Origin: Clostridium sp.
Lineage (GTDB): Bacteria > Bacillota > Clostridia > Clostridiales > Clostridiaceae
DNA length: 64,000 nucleotides
Assembly: GCF_029267215.1 (NCBI RefSeq)
Contig: NZ_JARIDH010000081.1
Span: 40,336 to 104,335 of the forward strand
Reading direction: 5' to 3'
A program made the translations under genes and the position numbers. How positions within the stretch are numbered: the first letter of the stretch is position 1; each line of letters starts with the position of its first letter. This document shows positions 8,766-18,667 of the stretch, piece after piece. Below the pieces are notes generated by a model that saw only the letters and a list, made by a program, of their open reading frames with translations, had not been told where the DNA came from and ran no database searches.

Positions 8766-9934
8766 TGCTAGAAAATATGATATTAGATAATGTGAAAAAT
8801 ATGCCACCATCAGGTATTAGAAAATATTTTGACTTAATAAATGAGATGGAAGGTGTTATTTCTTTAGGGGTTGGGGAGCCTGATTTTATTACTCCTTGGA
8901 ATGTGAGAGAAGCTGGAATATATTCCTTAGAACAAGGACATACTCATTATTCATCAAATGCAGGTTTTATTGAATTAAGAGAAGAAATTTCAAAGTATTT
9001 AAACAGAAGATTTGATTTGAAATATAATCCAAAGGATGAAATTTTAGTTACTGTTGGAGGAAGTGAAGGAATAGACTTGGCTTTAAGAGCCTTAGTTGGT
9101 CCTGGTGATGAGGTTATAATTCCAGAGCCAAGTTTTGTAGCATATAAAGGGTGTACAGCATTTACTGGGGCAACTTCAAAAATAATAAATTTAAGAGCTG
9201 AGGATGATTTTAAACTTACACCAGAGCTTTTAGAAGAGGCAATCACAGAGAAAACTAAGGTTGTAATAATTCCTTTTCCTAATAATCCAACTGGTGCAAT
9301 TATGAATAGAGAAGAACTTAGAAAAATTGTGGATGTTTTAAAGGAGAGGGATATAATAATACTTTCTGATGAAATATATGCAGAATTATCTTATGGAGAA
9401 GAACATGTTTCTATTGCAAGTTTTGAGGAAGTAAAAGAAAAAACCATAGTTATAAATGGATTTTCTAAATCTTATGCTATGACAGGATGGAGACTTGGAT
9501 ATGTTTGTGCCCATAAAATATTAATAGATGCCATGAAGAAAATACATCAATATGGAATAATGTGTTCTCCAACAATAGCTCAATATGCTGCAATTGAAGC
9601 CTTAAAAAATGGAGATGAAAGTGTTTCTGAAATGGCAAGAGAATATAATAGAAGAAGAAGAGTATTAGTTGAAGGATTTAGAAATATGGGATTAGAATGT
9701 TTTGAGCCATTAGGTGCTTTGTATGTTTTCCCTTGTATAAAATCAACAGGAATGTCTTCTGATGAGTTTTGTGAAAAACTTCTTCTTGAAGAAAAAGTAC
9801 TAGCTGTTCCAGGGAATGCCTTTGGTCAGTGTGGAGAAGGATTTATAAGAGCTTGTTATGCAGCATCAATGGAAGATATATTAGAATCAATAAAGAGAAT
9901 AAGAAGGTTTGTAGAAAAAAATAAAGTTTTATAA
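8762..9934 (+). CDS. PLP aminotransferase class I, probable alanine transaminase (AlaT-like)
   Basis: A 390-residue fold-type I aminotransferase. The PLP lysine is in NGFSKSYAMTGWRLG, with the usual SDEIYAELSY and FPNNPTGA motifs and the C-terminal substrate arginine in GFIRACYA. Such enzymes swap amino groups between alanine, aspartate or aromatic amino acids and 2-oxoglutarate. Alanine is preferred here because the operon is led by a GCA-specifier T-box and the neighbour is an AlaR-like regulator; sequence alone would not fix the substrate. Confidence 0.85.
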   Translation: MMLENMILDNVKNMPPSGIRKYFDLINEMEGVISLGVGEPDFITPWNVREAGIYSLEQGHTHYSSNAGFIELREEISKYLNRRFDLKYNPKDEILVTVGGSEGIDLALRALVGPGDEVIIPEPSFVAYKGCTAFTGATSKIINLRAEDDFKLTPELLEEAITEKTKVVIIPFPNNPTGAIMNREELRKIVDVLKERDIIILSDEIYAELSYGEEHVSIASFEEVKEKTIVINGFSKSYAMTGWRLGYVCAHKILIDAMKKIHQYGIMCSPTIAQYAAIEALKNGDESVSEMAREYNRRRRVLVEGFRNMGLECFEPLGALYVFPCIKSTGMSSDEFCEKLLLEEKVLAVPGNAFGQCGEGFIRACYAASMEDILESIKRIRRFVEKNKVL

Positions 9935-9954
9935 AGTTATTTTAGTTTAAAAAC

Positions 9955-9988
9955 AAAAGGGAAATATCAAAAGATGCTTCCCTTTTAT
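9955..9988. terminator. Bidirectional terminator
   Basis: AAAAGGGAA at 9955 pairs with TTCCCTTTT at 9978. On the minus strand it is followed by a T-rich run, and it overlaps the stop codon of the minus-strand gene. It separates two convergent genes. Confidence 0.75.
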
Positions 9989-10455
9989 AAGTTTATACAA
10001 AGAACTTTTCCATGAAGAGCTTCTAAAAGCTTCTTTTTATTTGAATAGCTAAGTTTAAAATAAAGTGTAGTTTTCTTTGTATATATTGTTGTATGATATT
10101 TATTTTTTGTTTTTCTGATTTCTATTTTACTTATATCTTTAAAAAAATAAGTATTATAACCAAAGATTATTGCATCATCTACTACATATAAACAAATAAA
10201 TTTATATGATATAAATATTAAAATTAAGAAATATAAAAGTGGTACAAATTTATGTAGAAAAGATTCATGTTTCAAAAAAGCCATGGCAGAAGAAGCAAGT
10301 ATTAGTAATGATAATAAGAACATTATGATTGATATCAAACTTACTATTCTTAATGTTTTAACTTTTTTTCCTTCCTTAAATCTTTTTGTTCTATATAGAA
10401 GTATTAAATTTATTAATACATAAATTCCTAAAATGATAAGTGCCAAAAAAATCAC
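9985..10455 (-). CDS. Small integral membrane protein of unknown function
   Basis: A 156-residue protein with three predicted TM helices (about 1-20, 37-60 and 69-92) and a C-terminal soluble part rich in beta-type residues (IIFGYNTYFFKDISKIEIR), which resembles the PH-like tail of several small Firmicute membrane proteins. The product is not recognised by name. It is transcribed towards the aminotransferase gene and shares its terminator. Confidence 0.7.
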   Translation of the reverse strand: MIFLALIILGIYVLINLILLYRTKRFKEGKKVKTLRIVSLISIIMFLLSLLILASSAMAFLKHESFLHKFVPLLYFLILIFISYKFICLYVVDDAIIFGYNTYFFKDISKIEIRKTKNKYHTTIYTKKTTLYFKLSYSNKKKLLEALHGKVLCINL

Positions 10456-10934
10456 CCTTATAATTATATTTTATATAAAGTTTACAACAATTTTTTTGCC
10501 TAGTCAAAGAGAAAATTTAAATAAGATTTTATTTATGAGAATTTGAATTTAGGTTACCCTAAACACTTTATTAAAATATAGATTTTTTAAATATTTATAT
10601 AAACTTCTTGTAGTTTTATAAAGATATTTGATATATTAGCTTACTATAAACAAATTATTAGAAATAATATTTGTGAATAATTTGTTTGTTAATAATTGTT
10701 AATTTGAAAAGAGAATTTATCAGTTTTATAAAGTTTACAAAAAAATGCAAAGGGTTATAATAGTTTTAAATATTATAAAGCAAAGTGTTCAAATTTAAAG
10801 AATATTAAAGTTAATTGAAAGGTTTTATAAATAATTAAAAGTAATGAAAGATTATGACCTTTTAATATGGTATTTTATACTGGATAACTTTGGGTTATAG
10901 ATGTAAAATTAAATTGTAATGGGGGGAATTAATT
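10456..10934. other. AT-rich intergenic region
   Basis: It holds the divergent promoters of the membrane protein and the acetyltransferase gene. I see no RNA motif, repeat or small gene with a ribosome site. Confidence 0.4.
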
Positions 10935-11441
10935 ATGAAAGACTTAAGAATAAGAAGATTTGAAAATAAAGATGCGAAAGATGTTTCAAATATAATATGT
11001 AGAAATTTTTTAGAAGTTAATATAAAAGATTATTCTGAAGAAAAAATGAAAAAGCTATCAGAAGAATTTACAGAAGATAAAATTTTAGCTCGTTCTGAAA
11101 TTTCCCATATGTATGTTGCTACAGTAAGGAATGAAGTTGTTGGTTGTGGTGCTATTTCAAGTTATTTTGGAAAAGAAGATGAGAGTATTTTGTTAAATAT
11201 TTTTGTAAAACCAGAATTTCAAGGAAAAGGTGTAGGGAAAAAAATTATTGAAGCTTTAGAAAAGGATGAATTCTTTTTAAGAGCTAGAAGAATAGAAATA
11301 CCAGCATCAATTACTGCTTGTGAATTTTATAAAAAGCTAGGTTACAGTCATAAGTATAATCTTAAAGAATTAGACAAAGAAGGAAACTATAGATTAGAGA
11401 AGTTTAGATATAGACTTCAATACGATCAAAATTATAGATAA
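10935..11441 (+). CDS. GNAT family N-acetyltransferase
   Basis: A 168-residue acetyl-CoA-dependent acetyltransferase. The central VGCGAISSYFG strand, the NIFVKPEFQGKGVGKKI segment (acetyl-CoA pyrophosphate loop, Q/R-x-x-G-x-G/A type) and CEFYKKLGY are the family hallmarks. Substrate unknown. Preceded by GGGGGG and followed by a strong terminator, so it is a single-gene unit. Confidence 0.85.
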   Translation: MKDLRIRRFENKDAKDVSNIICRNFLEVNIKDYSEEKMKKLSEEFTEDKILARSEISHMYVATVRNEVVGCGAISSYFGKEDESILLNIFVKPEFQGKGVGKKIIEALEKDEFFLRARRIEIPASITACEFYKKLGYSHKYNLKELDKEGNYRLEKFRYRLQYDQNYR

Positions 11442-11453
11442 TAATATTAAGGT

Positions 11454-11497
11454 AAAGGTTATAAGTCATTAATTTGATTTATAACCTTTATTTTTAA
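11454..11497 (+). terminator. Intrinsic terminator
   Basis: Perfect 11-bp stem AAAGGTTATAA with TTATAACCTTT, 14-base loop, then ATTTTTA. Confidence 0.85.
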
Positions 11498-11938
11498 CTA
11501 AATTTTATGAAACTCTTAATATTGAGTAAATCATGAATGTACAGTTAAATATTAAATTTTAACATATTATTTTGTGAAAAATCACTATATAGAGAAAATA
11601 AAGCTTCAGATAAACATTAAATATTAACATATATTTTTTATACAAACTTCGCTATAATATATTTGATACGGTTTTTTAAAAAGACTTTGTTTTAAGGGAG
11701 TTTTGATTTTAGATTTAAAGTCAAAATTAGCTTAAAAGAGAGGCAAAAAATTCATATATGAGTTTTATAAAATAAAGTAAGTTTGTGGTGAAAATATTAA
11801 AAGCTTTTACATATAGATTTATAAAAAATAAGCTATTATAAGCTATATAACTAATATAATGGATAATTTCAAAATCACATAAATAATAAATAAAAATCAC
11901 ATAAATAATAAATAGGATAATGAGGTGCAAAAAGTAGT
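11498..11938. other. AT-rich intergenic region with a short tandem duplication
   Basis: No supported gene; a 67-codon minus-strand frame at 11727-11930 has no ribosome site and is very low in complexity. A unit of about 21 bp (AAAATCACATAAATAATAAA) is present twice in tandem at about 11872-11914, just before the AlaX-like gene. Confidence 0.4.
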
Positions 11939-13138
11939 ATGATAAAACTTTATTATGAAGATCAATACATAAAAGAGTTTCAATGTGAAATACTTGAGGT
12001 AAAAGAAGTAGATTTAAAATATCATGTTCTTTTAAATCAAACAGCCTTTTTTCCAGGGGGTGGAGGCCAACTTGGAGATAGAGGAGAAATAGGTGGAATA
12101 AAAGTTTTAGATGTTTATGAAGAGGGTGGAAATGTCTATCACGTTTTAGAAAAGGAACCTAAAAAACTTAAGAATATTAAAGGGGTTTTAGACTGGGAAA
12201 GAAGATTAGATGGTATGCAACAACATTTAGGACAACATCTTCTTTCAGGTTGTTTTTATGATTTATTTGGAGCAAATACCTGTGGCATTCATTTAGGAGA
12301 AAAAATAAGTACAGTTGACATTATAGGATTTTTAGATGAAAAGACCATAAGAGAGGCTGAAAAGGAAGCTAACAGATTAATATTTGAAAGTTTAGAAGTT
12401 AAAAGTTATGCTCCTTCTAAGAAAGATTTAAAAAAGATAAAAACAAGAAGAGATTTACCTAAAACTAATGAAGAAATTAGAATAGTTGAAATAGTAGGTT
12501 TAGATATAAATGCATGCTGTGGAGTACATCCTAAAAATACTAGAGATCTTCAGGTAATTAAAATAAGAAGATGGGAAAAACACAAAAATGCTACAAGAAT
12601 AGAGTTTGTAGCTGGTAGAAGAGCTGTTTTAGATTTATTCTTAAAGGATAATATATTTGAAAGTATATGTAAGATTTTAAAGTCTGGAGAAGGAGATGCC
12701 TTAAATGCTGTTAAGAATATTTTAGATAATAACAAATCTCTTTCAGAGGAAAATAGAAAGATAAAAGCAGAGATTGGTGATTATAAAATAAAAGATATGA
12801 TAAATAACTCTGAAACCATAAAAGATTTAACTTTAGTTAAGGAAGTCTTTGAAGAGGGAGATATTAAGCATATAGGAAAATTAGCAAATAAAATTACTGA
12901 AGATTATAATGCCATTGTATTGTTTGGGGTTAAAAACGAAGGAAGAGTTAACTTAATATTTAACTGTTCAAAAGGAATAAAGAAAGTCAATATGGGAGAG
13001 TTATTAAAGGATTCCATAACATTAATTGATGGAAAAGGTGGAGGAAGTCCATTTTTAGCTCAAGGTGGAGGAAAGAATAATGGAAACACCGAGGTTGCTA
13101 TTGACTACGCAATAAATAAGTTAAGAGGTATTTTATAA
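11939..13138 (+). CDS. Alanyl-tRNA editing protein (AlaX, long form with DHHA1 domain)
   Basis: A free-standing editing enzyme that deacylates wrongly charged Ser- or Gly-tRNA-Ala. It lacks the aminoacylation domain of AlaRS but has an N-terminal barrel with FFPGGGGQLGDRG, the zinc-type editing site HLGQHLLSG (about 98-106) and CCGVHP (about 186-191), and a C-terminal DHHA1 domain ending in the glycine-rich GKGGGSPFLAQGGG. The 399-residue length fits the AlaX-L class. It has no operon partners. Confidence 0.9.
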   Translation: MIKLYYEDQYIKEFQCEILEVKEVDLKYHVLLNQTAFFPGGGGQLGDRGEIGGIKVLDVYEEGGNVYHVLEKEPKKLKNIKGVLDWERRLDGMQQHLGQHLLSGCFYDLFGANTCGIHLGEKISTVDIIGFLDEKTIREAEKEANRLIFESLEVKSYAPSKKDLKKIKTRRDLPKTNEEIRIVEIVGLDINACCGVHPKNTRDLQVIKIRRWEKHKNATRIEFVAGRRAVLDLFLKDNIFESICKILKSGEGDALNAVKNILDNNKSLSEENRKIKAEIGDYKIKDMINNSETIKDLTLVKEVFEEGDIKHIGKLANKITEDYNAIVLFGVKNEGRVNLIFNCSKGIKKVNMGELLKDSITLIDGKGGGSPFLAQGGGKNNGNTEVAIDYAINKLRGIL

Positions 13139-13230
13139 GGAAAATATTCTAAAGCCTAATAAAAAGGAGCTTACTATAAGATAAATTCTTATTTAGATTA
13201 ATATTAGGATATTTAAAAGGAAGATGACAT

Positions 13231-14226
13231 ATGAGTAATAAGTTTTTAAGTATAATAATTCCTGCATATAATTCAGAGAAGTATATAGAAAAAAACTTAA
13301 TGTTTTTAGAAAGACAAACTTCAAAGAATTTTGAGGTTATAGTTGTTGATGATGGATCAACAGACAATACTTTTGAAGTGAGTAAAACTTGCTTAGAAAA
13401 ATTTAATATTGACCATAAAGTTATAAGGTGTGAGCAAAATAAAGGGCAAAGCACTGCAAGAAATATAGGAATAAATCATTCAAAAGGAGAATATCTTTTA
13501 TTTTTGGATTCAGATGATTTTGCTGAAAATAATCTAGTTCAAATTTTAGAGGCGTCATTGGAAGATAAGCCTGATATAATATTTTTTGATCATAAAAGAA
13601 TAAAAGAAGATGACAGTATAAACTTTAAAAAAGAGCAAAACTTTGAATTTGGTAAGCTTAAAAAAGGAATTGATGTTTTCTATGGTTATAAAAATAACAA
13701 TATAAGACTTTGGACTGGAAGTTTAATATATAATAAAAAGTTTTTAAAAGAAAGAAACTTAAAATTTTTAGAAGGGGCTCATGGAGCTGAGGACTTAAAC
13801 TTTATTTTTAAAGCCTTATTAAGTTCTAATAAGGTTAAAGGATTAGAAGAATGTCTTGTTTTTTATTATCAGAGAAAGGATTCTCTTACAAATAAACCTG
13901 ATATCTATAAAAATATAACTGTTGTAAAATCCATGGAGGATCTTATAGCTTTTATAAAAGAGAAAAATTTAGAGGAAAATCTTAAATATATAGTAGAAAA
14001 GGAATTTATGGTTGAACATATAATGTATCAAATTTTAGGGTATTTAAAAAGTGATACAAAAGAAGACACATTAAAAGTCTTAAAAGACAATAAGGTAAGA
14101 AGATATTTAAAAAAAGCTACTTCAAATACTAATAGATATGGTAGAAGTATGTATATGTATGCAAAGCTTTCGGGATATTCTCCTAAACTATTTGTTAAAA
14201 TCTATTTAAAAAAGACTGGTAAATAA
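13231..14226 (+). CDS. Family 2 glycosyltransferase
   Basis: A GT-A fold enzyme of 331 residues that moves a sugar from a nucleotide donor. IIPAYNSEKYIEK, VVDDGSTDNT and the DSDD metal motif are clear in the first 100 residues; HGAEDLNF fits the conserved ED catalytic motif. The basic C terminus without TM helix suggests a peripheral membrane enzyme of capsule, teichoic acid or glycolipid synthesis. No pathway neighbours, so acceptor and donor are unknown. The start has AAGGAAGA upstream. Confidence 0.87.
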   Translation: MSNKFLSIIIPAYNSEKYIEKNLMFLERQTSKNFEVIVVDDGSTDNTFEVSKTCLEKFNIDHKVIRCEQNKGQSTARNIGINHSKGEYLLFLDSDDFAENNLVQILEASLEDKPDIIFFDHKRIKEDDSINFKKEQNFEFGKLKKGIDVFYGYKNNNIRLWTGSLIYNKKFLKERNLKFLEGAHGAEDLNFIFKALLSSNKVKGLEECLVFYYQRKDSLTNKPDIYKNITVVKSMEDLIAFIKEKNLEENLKYIVEKEFMVEHIMYQILGYLKSDTKEDTLKVLKDNKVRRYLKKATSNTNRYGRSMYMYAKLSGYSPKLFVKIYLKKTGK

Positions 14227-14316
14227 AAAATAGGTATTTAAAACCATATAAATATGTTAACAAAGGTTAAAGTCTAGTATACTGACTAAAATAATTATAG
14301 TTACGGGGGATAGAGT

Positions 14317-15459
14317 ATGTTTTTTAATGATAAGAAATTAAAAGGTGCATTGATTGTTGTTACCTATGGAATTGTTCTTGGATTTATACTTATGAAATAT
14401 TCAACTGTATTTGGGGGAGTTGGATATGTAACAAGTTTAATCAAGCCTCTTATTTTAGGGATAGCAATAGCCTTTATTTTAAATATTCCTATGAAATTTT
14501 TTGAGAGAACTTTATTAAAAAAATTAGATCATAGCAAGAAATCATGGGTTAGAAGTTTAAAAAGACCTCTTGCTATTACCATAACAATTGTAGTTGTTTT
14601 TGGAGTTATAAGCACAATAATTTTATTTGTAGTTCCACAACTTACATCAAGCATAATAAAGCTTACAGAAAGTGTACCAGATTATTTAAAAACTTTTGAG
14701 ATTACCATGAGTAAATTTGCAGGGTCAACAGTTTTACTAAGTAAAGTTTGGAATCAAATAATGAATGCATGGCAAGAAATATTAAAAACATTCACCCATT
14801 TATTTGGTGGATTAGCTTCCTATGTTCTTAGTTTAACAATGGGAATTACATCAGCAATAATTGACTTTTGTTTAGCTTTTGTTTTAGCTATTTACATGCT
14901 TTCTAGTAAAGAAAAATTAACATGCCAAGTTAAAAAGGTTATATATGCCTTTTTAAGAAAAGATATGGCTGACAAAATAATGAATGTTGGAAATTTAGTT
15001 AATAGAGTATTCTCAGGATTTATTATTGGTCAATGTACAGAGGCTCTTATAATAGGAAGCTTATGCTTTTTAGGGCTTTTAATATTAGGAATGCCATATG
15101 CTTTTTTAATAAGTATATTAGTGGGAACAACAAGTTTAATTCCTATTTTAGGGGCATTCATAGGAACAATTCCATCTTTCTTTTTAATACTAATAATAAA
15201 TCCAATAAAAGCATTTTGGTTTGTTGTATTTATTTTTATACTTCAAAGAATTGAAGGAGATTTAATTTATCCAAGAGTTGTTGGTGGTTCAGTTGGATTA
15301 TCATCATTATGGGTAATGCTTGCAATTATGATTGGAGGTAGTGCCTTTGGATTTATTGGAATGTTAGTAGGTGTTCCAACTGCTGCTGTTTTATACTTCG
15401 TCTTTGGAGATATTACAAATAGTAGACTAAGAAAAAAAGGTATATCAGTTAAAGAGTAA
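14317..15459 (+). CDS. AI-2E family transporter (PerM/YdiK-like)
   Basis: A 380-residue polytopic membrane protein of the UPF0118/AI-2E family: two N-terminal helices, a soluble loop of about 60 residues (about 125-170), then five or six helices. The family signature near the C terminus is recognisable (LQRIEGDLIYPRVVGGSVGL). Members are linked to autoinducer or ion export; the family name does not prove autoinducer transport. Its start follows GGGGGATAGAGT and it is followed by a hairpin. Confidence 0.87.
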   Translation: MFFNDKKLKGALIVVTYGIVLGFILMKYSTVFGGVGYVTSLIKPLILGIAIAFILNIPMKFFERTLLKKLDHSKKSWVRSLKRPLAITITIVVVFGVISTIILFVVPQLTSSIIKLTESVPDYLKTFEITMSKFAGSTVLLSKVWNQIMNAWQEILKTFTHLFGGLASYVLSLTMGITSAIIDFCLAFVLAIYMLSSKEKLTCQVKKVIYAFLRKDMADKIMNVGNLVNRVFSGFIIGQCTEALIIGSLCFLGLLILGMPYAFLISILVGTTSLIPILGAFIGTIPSFFLILIINPIKAFWFVVFIFILQRIEGDLIYPRVVGGSVGLSSLWVMLAIMIGGSAFGFIGMLVGVPTAAVLYFVFGDITNSRLRKKGISVKE

Positions 15460-15510
15460 ATTATATTTAAAATGAACTGAACCAAATTAAGAATAGTTTA
15501 GTTTTTAAAG

Positions 15511-15546
15511 CCACACACCTAAATTCAATTGGTGTGTGGTTATTTA
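15511..15546 (+). terminator. Hairpin terminator after the AI-2E-family gene
   Basis: Perfect 9-bp stem CCACACACC with GGTGTGTGG, followed by a weak T run (TTATTTAG). The remaining sequence to 15783 is AT-rich and shows nothing further. Confidence 0.65.
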
Positions 15547-15783
15547 GTTTACTTTGAAATATTTATTTGGCTTGTTATTATGCAAAAAATTATTTATTAC
15601 TATTATTTTGTTTTAGTATACTGTTGATTTTATCTATACTTTCAAGTCTACTATTATAAATAAAAATAGACAAGTTATATAAATAAATAGTAATATAGAA
15701 ATAATTAAATATATCAGTATATATATAATTGGGAAAAACATAGGGATTTTATGTTTTTTTATACTTAGGAGGGGTGTACATAT

Positions 15784-16569
15784 ATGATAAAATTTATAGC
15801 AACAGACATGGATGGGACTTTATTAAATAGTAAGAAAGAATTAAGTCCAGAGTTTTATGATGTCTTTGAAGAATTAAAAAAGAGAGAGATACTTTTTGCA
15901 GCAGCAAGTGGAAGACAATACTACACTTTAGCTGATGAATTTAAAGATATAAAAGAGGACATGCTATTTATAGCTGAAAATGGAACTTTTGTTGTTTACA
16001 AAGGAAAAGAGCTTGTGGTTAATGGACTAGATAGAGATCTTGCAAATGAGCTTATAAGAATAGGAAGAACCATAGATAATACAAATGTTGTTTTATGTGG
16101 AAAGAATTCAGCTTATGTTGAGAGTGATGATGAGAAATTTTTAAGTGAAGTTAGAAAGTATTATCACAGATGTGAAATTGTAGATAACTTAGAAAATGTA
16201 GATGATACAGTTTTAAAGGTAACTATGTGTGATTTTAATGGAGCAGAGAAAAATAGTTATAAGTATTTTGAAAAATATAAGGATGAACTTCAAGTTGCAA
16301 TAGCTGGAGATATTTGGCTTGATATAACTTCAGGTGGAGTAAATAAAGGAGTTGCAATTAAAGAAATTCAAGAACTTTTAGGCATTGATTTTAAAGAAAC
16401 TATGGTTTTTGGTGACTATTTAAATGATTTAGAAATGATGGATAGTGCACACCATAGTTATGCCATGGAAAATGCCCATGAAGATATAAAGAAAGCTGCA
16501 AGATTCATGACAAAGAGTAATGATGAAGATGGTGTTATGTTTAAAATTAAAGAAGTTATAGGATTATAA
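15784..16569 (+). CDS. Cof-type HAD phosphatase
   Basis: A 261-residue HAD-IIB sugar-phosphate or nucleotide phosphatase. Motif I is DMDGTLLNS (residues 8-16), motif IV is FGDYLNDLEMM, and the large C2-type cap lies between them. Substrates of this family are typically hexose phosphates, FMN or pyridoxal phosphate, and cannot be told apart here. Strong ribosome site AGGAGGGG. Followed by a hairpin terminator. Confidence 0.88.
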   Translation: MIKFIATDMDGTLLNSKKELSPEFYDVFEELKKREILFAAASGRQYYTLADEFKDIKEDMLFIAENGTFVVYKGKELVVNGLDRDLANELIRIGRTIDNTNVVLCGKNSAYVESDDEKFLSEVRKYYHRCEIVDNLENVDDTVLKVTMCDFNGAEKNSYKYFEKYKDELQVAIAGDIWLDITSGGVNKGVAIKEIQELLGIDFKETMVFGDYLNDLEMMDSAHHSYAMENAHEDIKKAARFMTKSNDEDGVMFKIKEVIGL

Positions 16570-16596
16570 TTTATATAATCATGTTTAATTTAGTTT

Positions 16597-16659
16597 CATC
16601 ACTTTAAGTAAAGATAATATAAAAGATTATATAAAATTTACTTAAGGTGGTGATTTTTT
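16597..16659 (+). terminator. Hairpin terminator
   Basis: CATCACTTTAAGTAAA pairs, with a small bulge, with TTTACTTAAGGTGGTGA, then TTTTTTA. It ends the Cof phosphatase transcript. Confidence 0.75.
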
Positions 16660-16739
16660 ATTAAGAAAAATTATTTAGATAAGTTAACTTAGTGTGTTTA
16701 GAGTATATTGAGCTATTTGTTTTTGGAGGTAATGGTTAA

Positions 16740-17681
16740 GTGAAAATTAAAAAAATAAATATTCTAAGATTTATTTTGATAATAACTTCGTTAATTTATA
16801 TTTTTTATTTAATTTCACGACAAGTATTATCAACTTATGGATTAGAGTTTAGACAGGATTTTAAAGATTTTATTACCTTAGATAAACTTATATTTATAGT
16901 GGTTTGGGGACTAATAGCTATTAAAAAAATTTGGAAGAATAGAGATAAAAAAATATTAAATAAGATTTTTTATACATTTTTATGTTTTTTAAATTTTTTT
17001 GGTATAGTAGTTGTTATTGTTCTTATTCCATATGCTTTGGATGAAAATAGAGAAGATTTAGCATATAGAGATGGGAATTTAGTGTTAGCTGTATCTACCT
17101 CTTCAATTCATCACTCATGGGTAAACTTTTATGAGCCTGTGAATGCTATTGTTAAGAAAAAGCTTAATATTAAGGAAATACTTGATGCAGATTATTATTA
17201 TAGAGAATCTAAATTTTTAGAAAATCCAGATTTTGATATAAGTGAAGAATTTAATTTTAGAGTTTTAAATCCATGGAGTGCAAAGAAAAAATTTAGTCAT
17301 AAAGTATTTAAGTATTTAGGAGACAAAACTTATGATTTTGGTGATATAGTAATTAAATTTAATAAAAGAGAAACATGGGTTAAAGAAGCTTTTATAAAAA
17401 GAAAGATAGTTAATTATAATGGTGTAAATATAATAGGTGAAAATATTAATACTATTAAAGAAAATATAAGCAAATTACAAAAAAGCAATAATGATATTAT
17501 TATATACAAGGAATTTTTAGATGAAAAAGGTAACAGGAATGTTGAACTTATTAATAAGTATAGATATACCGCTAAGGATGAGTATAGCCTACGTTATTAT
17601 AACACTACTTTAATTCTTGATAATAATGGAATAGTTACTTCAGTTAAATATTTAAATGATTTTTGGGAAGATTTAGATTAG
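16740..17681 (+). CDS. Membrane protein of unknown function
   Basis: Not recognised. 313 residues with three N-terminal TM helices (about 8-26, 45-60 and 76-100) and a large C-terminal domain, probably outside the cell, rich in Tyr, Phe and Asn. The start is GTG; GGAGGT lies 9 bases before it and the nearby ATG at 16733 is out of frame and closed at once, which supports the GTG. It precedes the MerR gene by 158 bp without a terminator. Confidence 0.65.
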   Translation: MKIKKINILRFILIITSLIYIFYLISRQVLSTYGLEFRQDFKDFITLDKLIFIVVWGLIAIKKIWKNRDKKILNKIFYTFLCFLNFFGIVVVIVLIPYALDENREDLAYRDGNLVLAVSTSSIHHSWVNFYEPVNAIVKKKLNIKEILDADYYYRESKFLENPDFDISEEFNFRVLNPWSAKKKFSHKVFKYLGDKTYDFGDIVIKFNKRETWVKEAFIKRKIVNYNGVNIIGENINTIKENISKLQKSNNDIIIYKEFLDEKGNRNVELINKYRYTAKDEYSLRYYNTTLILDNNGIVTSVKYLNDFWEDLD

Positions 17682-17839
17682 GAGTTATAGACTTATTAAA
17701 TAAAATTGAGAGTGTGGTGAGAAATAGTTGTCAATTCAAAAAGAGAAAAAATATGATAAAACTTGTGGTAAGTATGGAACTATCAAAAAAAGGTTTAAAG
17801 TTAAAGATTTTTTTAGATTTTTGGAAATGGTGAGTTGAA

Positions 17840-18664
17840 ATGAAGGACAGATTAACAGTTGGTGAGTTTGCAAAGCTTAAAAATATTACGGCTGAAACTT
17901 TAAGGTATTATGATAGAGTTGGACTTTTTAAACCAGAGACAATTGATGAAAACACAGGATATAGATATTATTCCATAAGGCAATATGAAAAATTAGGAAC
18001 TATTTTAGAACTTCGTCAGTTGGGAATGAGTATTGATGAAATTAAAAAATACTTTGATAATAGGAATTTAAATCAATCTATTACCCTTTTAAAGGAGAAG
18101 TATGAGGAACTTAAGGAAAAAATAAAGGAGTTAGAAGCTTTAGAGAAAAGTACAAAGGAAAAAATAAAGCATTTAGAATTTGTTTCTAAGGTGAATGAAT
18201 CTGATGAAATAATAATAAAAGAAATTGAAGAGAGATATATTATTACTTTTGACAGAGTTGGAAGAAATGATGTGGAGTTAAGTTATTTATGTTTAGGCTT
18301 AGAAAATGAACTTAATGAAATTGCACCAATAGTTGGAACTAATAGATATGGAGCAATAATAGAGCCAAGTTGTAATGATGAGGATATAAATACTTGTAAA
18401 TCCTTTAAAGTTTTTATTTTTCTTAAGAGTAAAGAAAATATAAATAAAGAAAAACTAAAAATAATAAAGGGTGGAAAGTATGTCTGTATGTATTATAAAG
18501 GGATTATTTATGATGTTAAACAAAAATTAGATAAGATGTTTGAATTTATAAATAAAAATGGCTATGAAATTTGTGGAGATATAATACAAATTATACAAAT
18601 AGATATAAGTGTAACTGATAGAAGTGAAGAGGAATTATTTGAAATACAAATTCCTATAAAATAA
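17840..18664 (+). CDS. MerR family transcriptional regulator
   Basis: A 274-residue regulator of the multidrug-sensing MerR branch. The HTH is at the extreme N terminus (LTVGEFAKLKNITAETLRYYDRV in part, residues 4-26), followed by the wing with GYRYYS, a dimerising coiled coil (about 75-120) and a C-terminal ligand domain of the GyrI/BmrR kind. The next gene is a MATE pump with a MerR-type promoter in between, so this protein most likely turns the pump on when it binds a lipophilic drug or metabolite. Confidence 0.88.
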   Translation: MKDRLTVGEFAKLKNITAETLRYYDRVGLFKPETIDENTGYRYYSIRQYEKLGTILELRQLGMSIDEIKKYFDNRNLNQSITLLKEKYEELKEKIKELEALEKSTKEKIKHLEFVSKVNESDEIIIKEIEERYIITFDRVGRNDVELSYLCLGLENELNEIAPIVGTNRYGAIIEPSCNDEDINTCKSFKVFIFLKSKENINKEKLKIIKGGKYVCMYYKGIIYDVKQKLDKMFEFINKNGYEICGDIIQIIQIDISVTDRSEEELFEIQIPIK

Positions 18665-18667
18665 ACC

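Noticed and set aside
11727..11930. Minus-strand 67-codon frame
   Set aside because: Low-complexity AT sequence, no ribosome site, crosses a tandem duplication.
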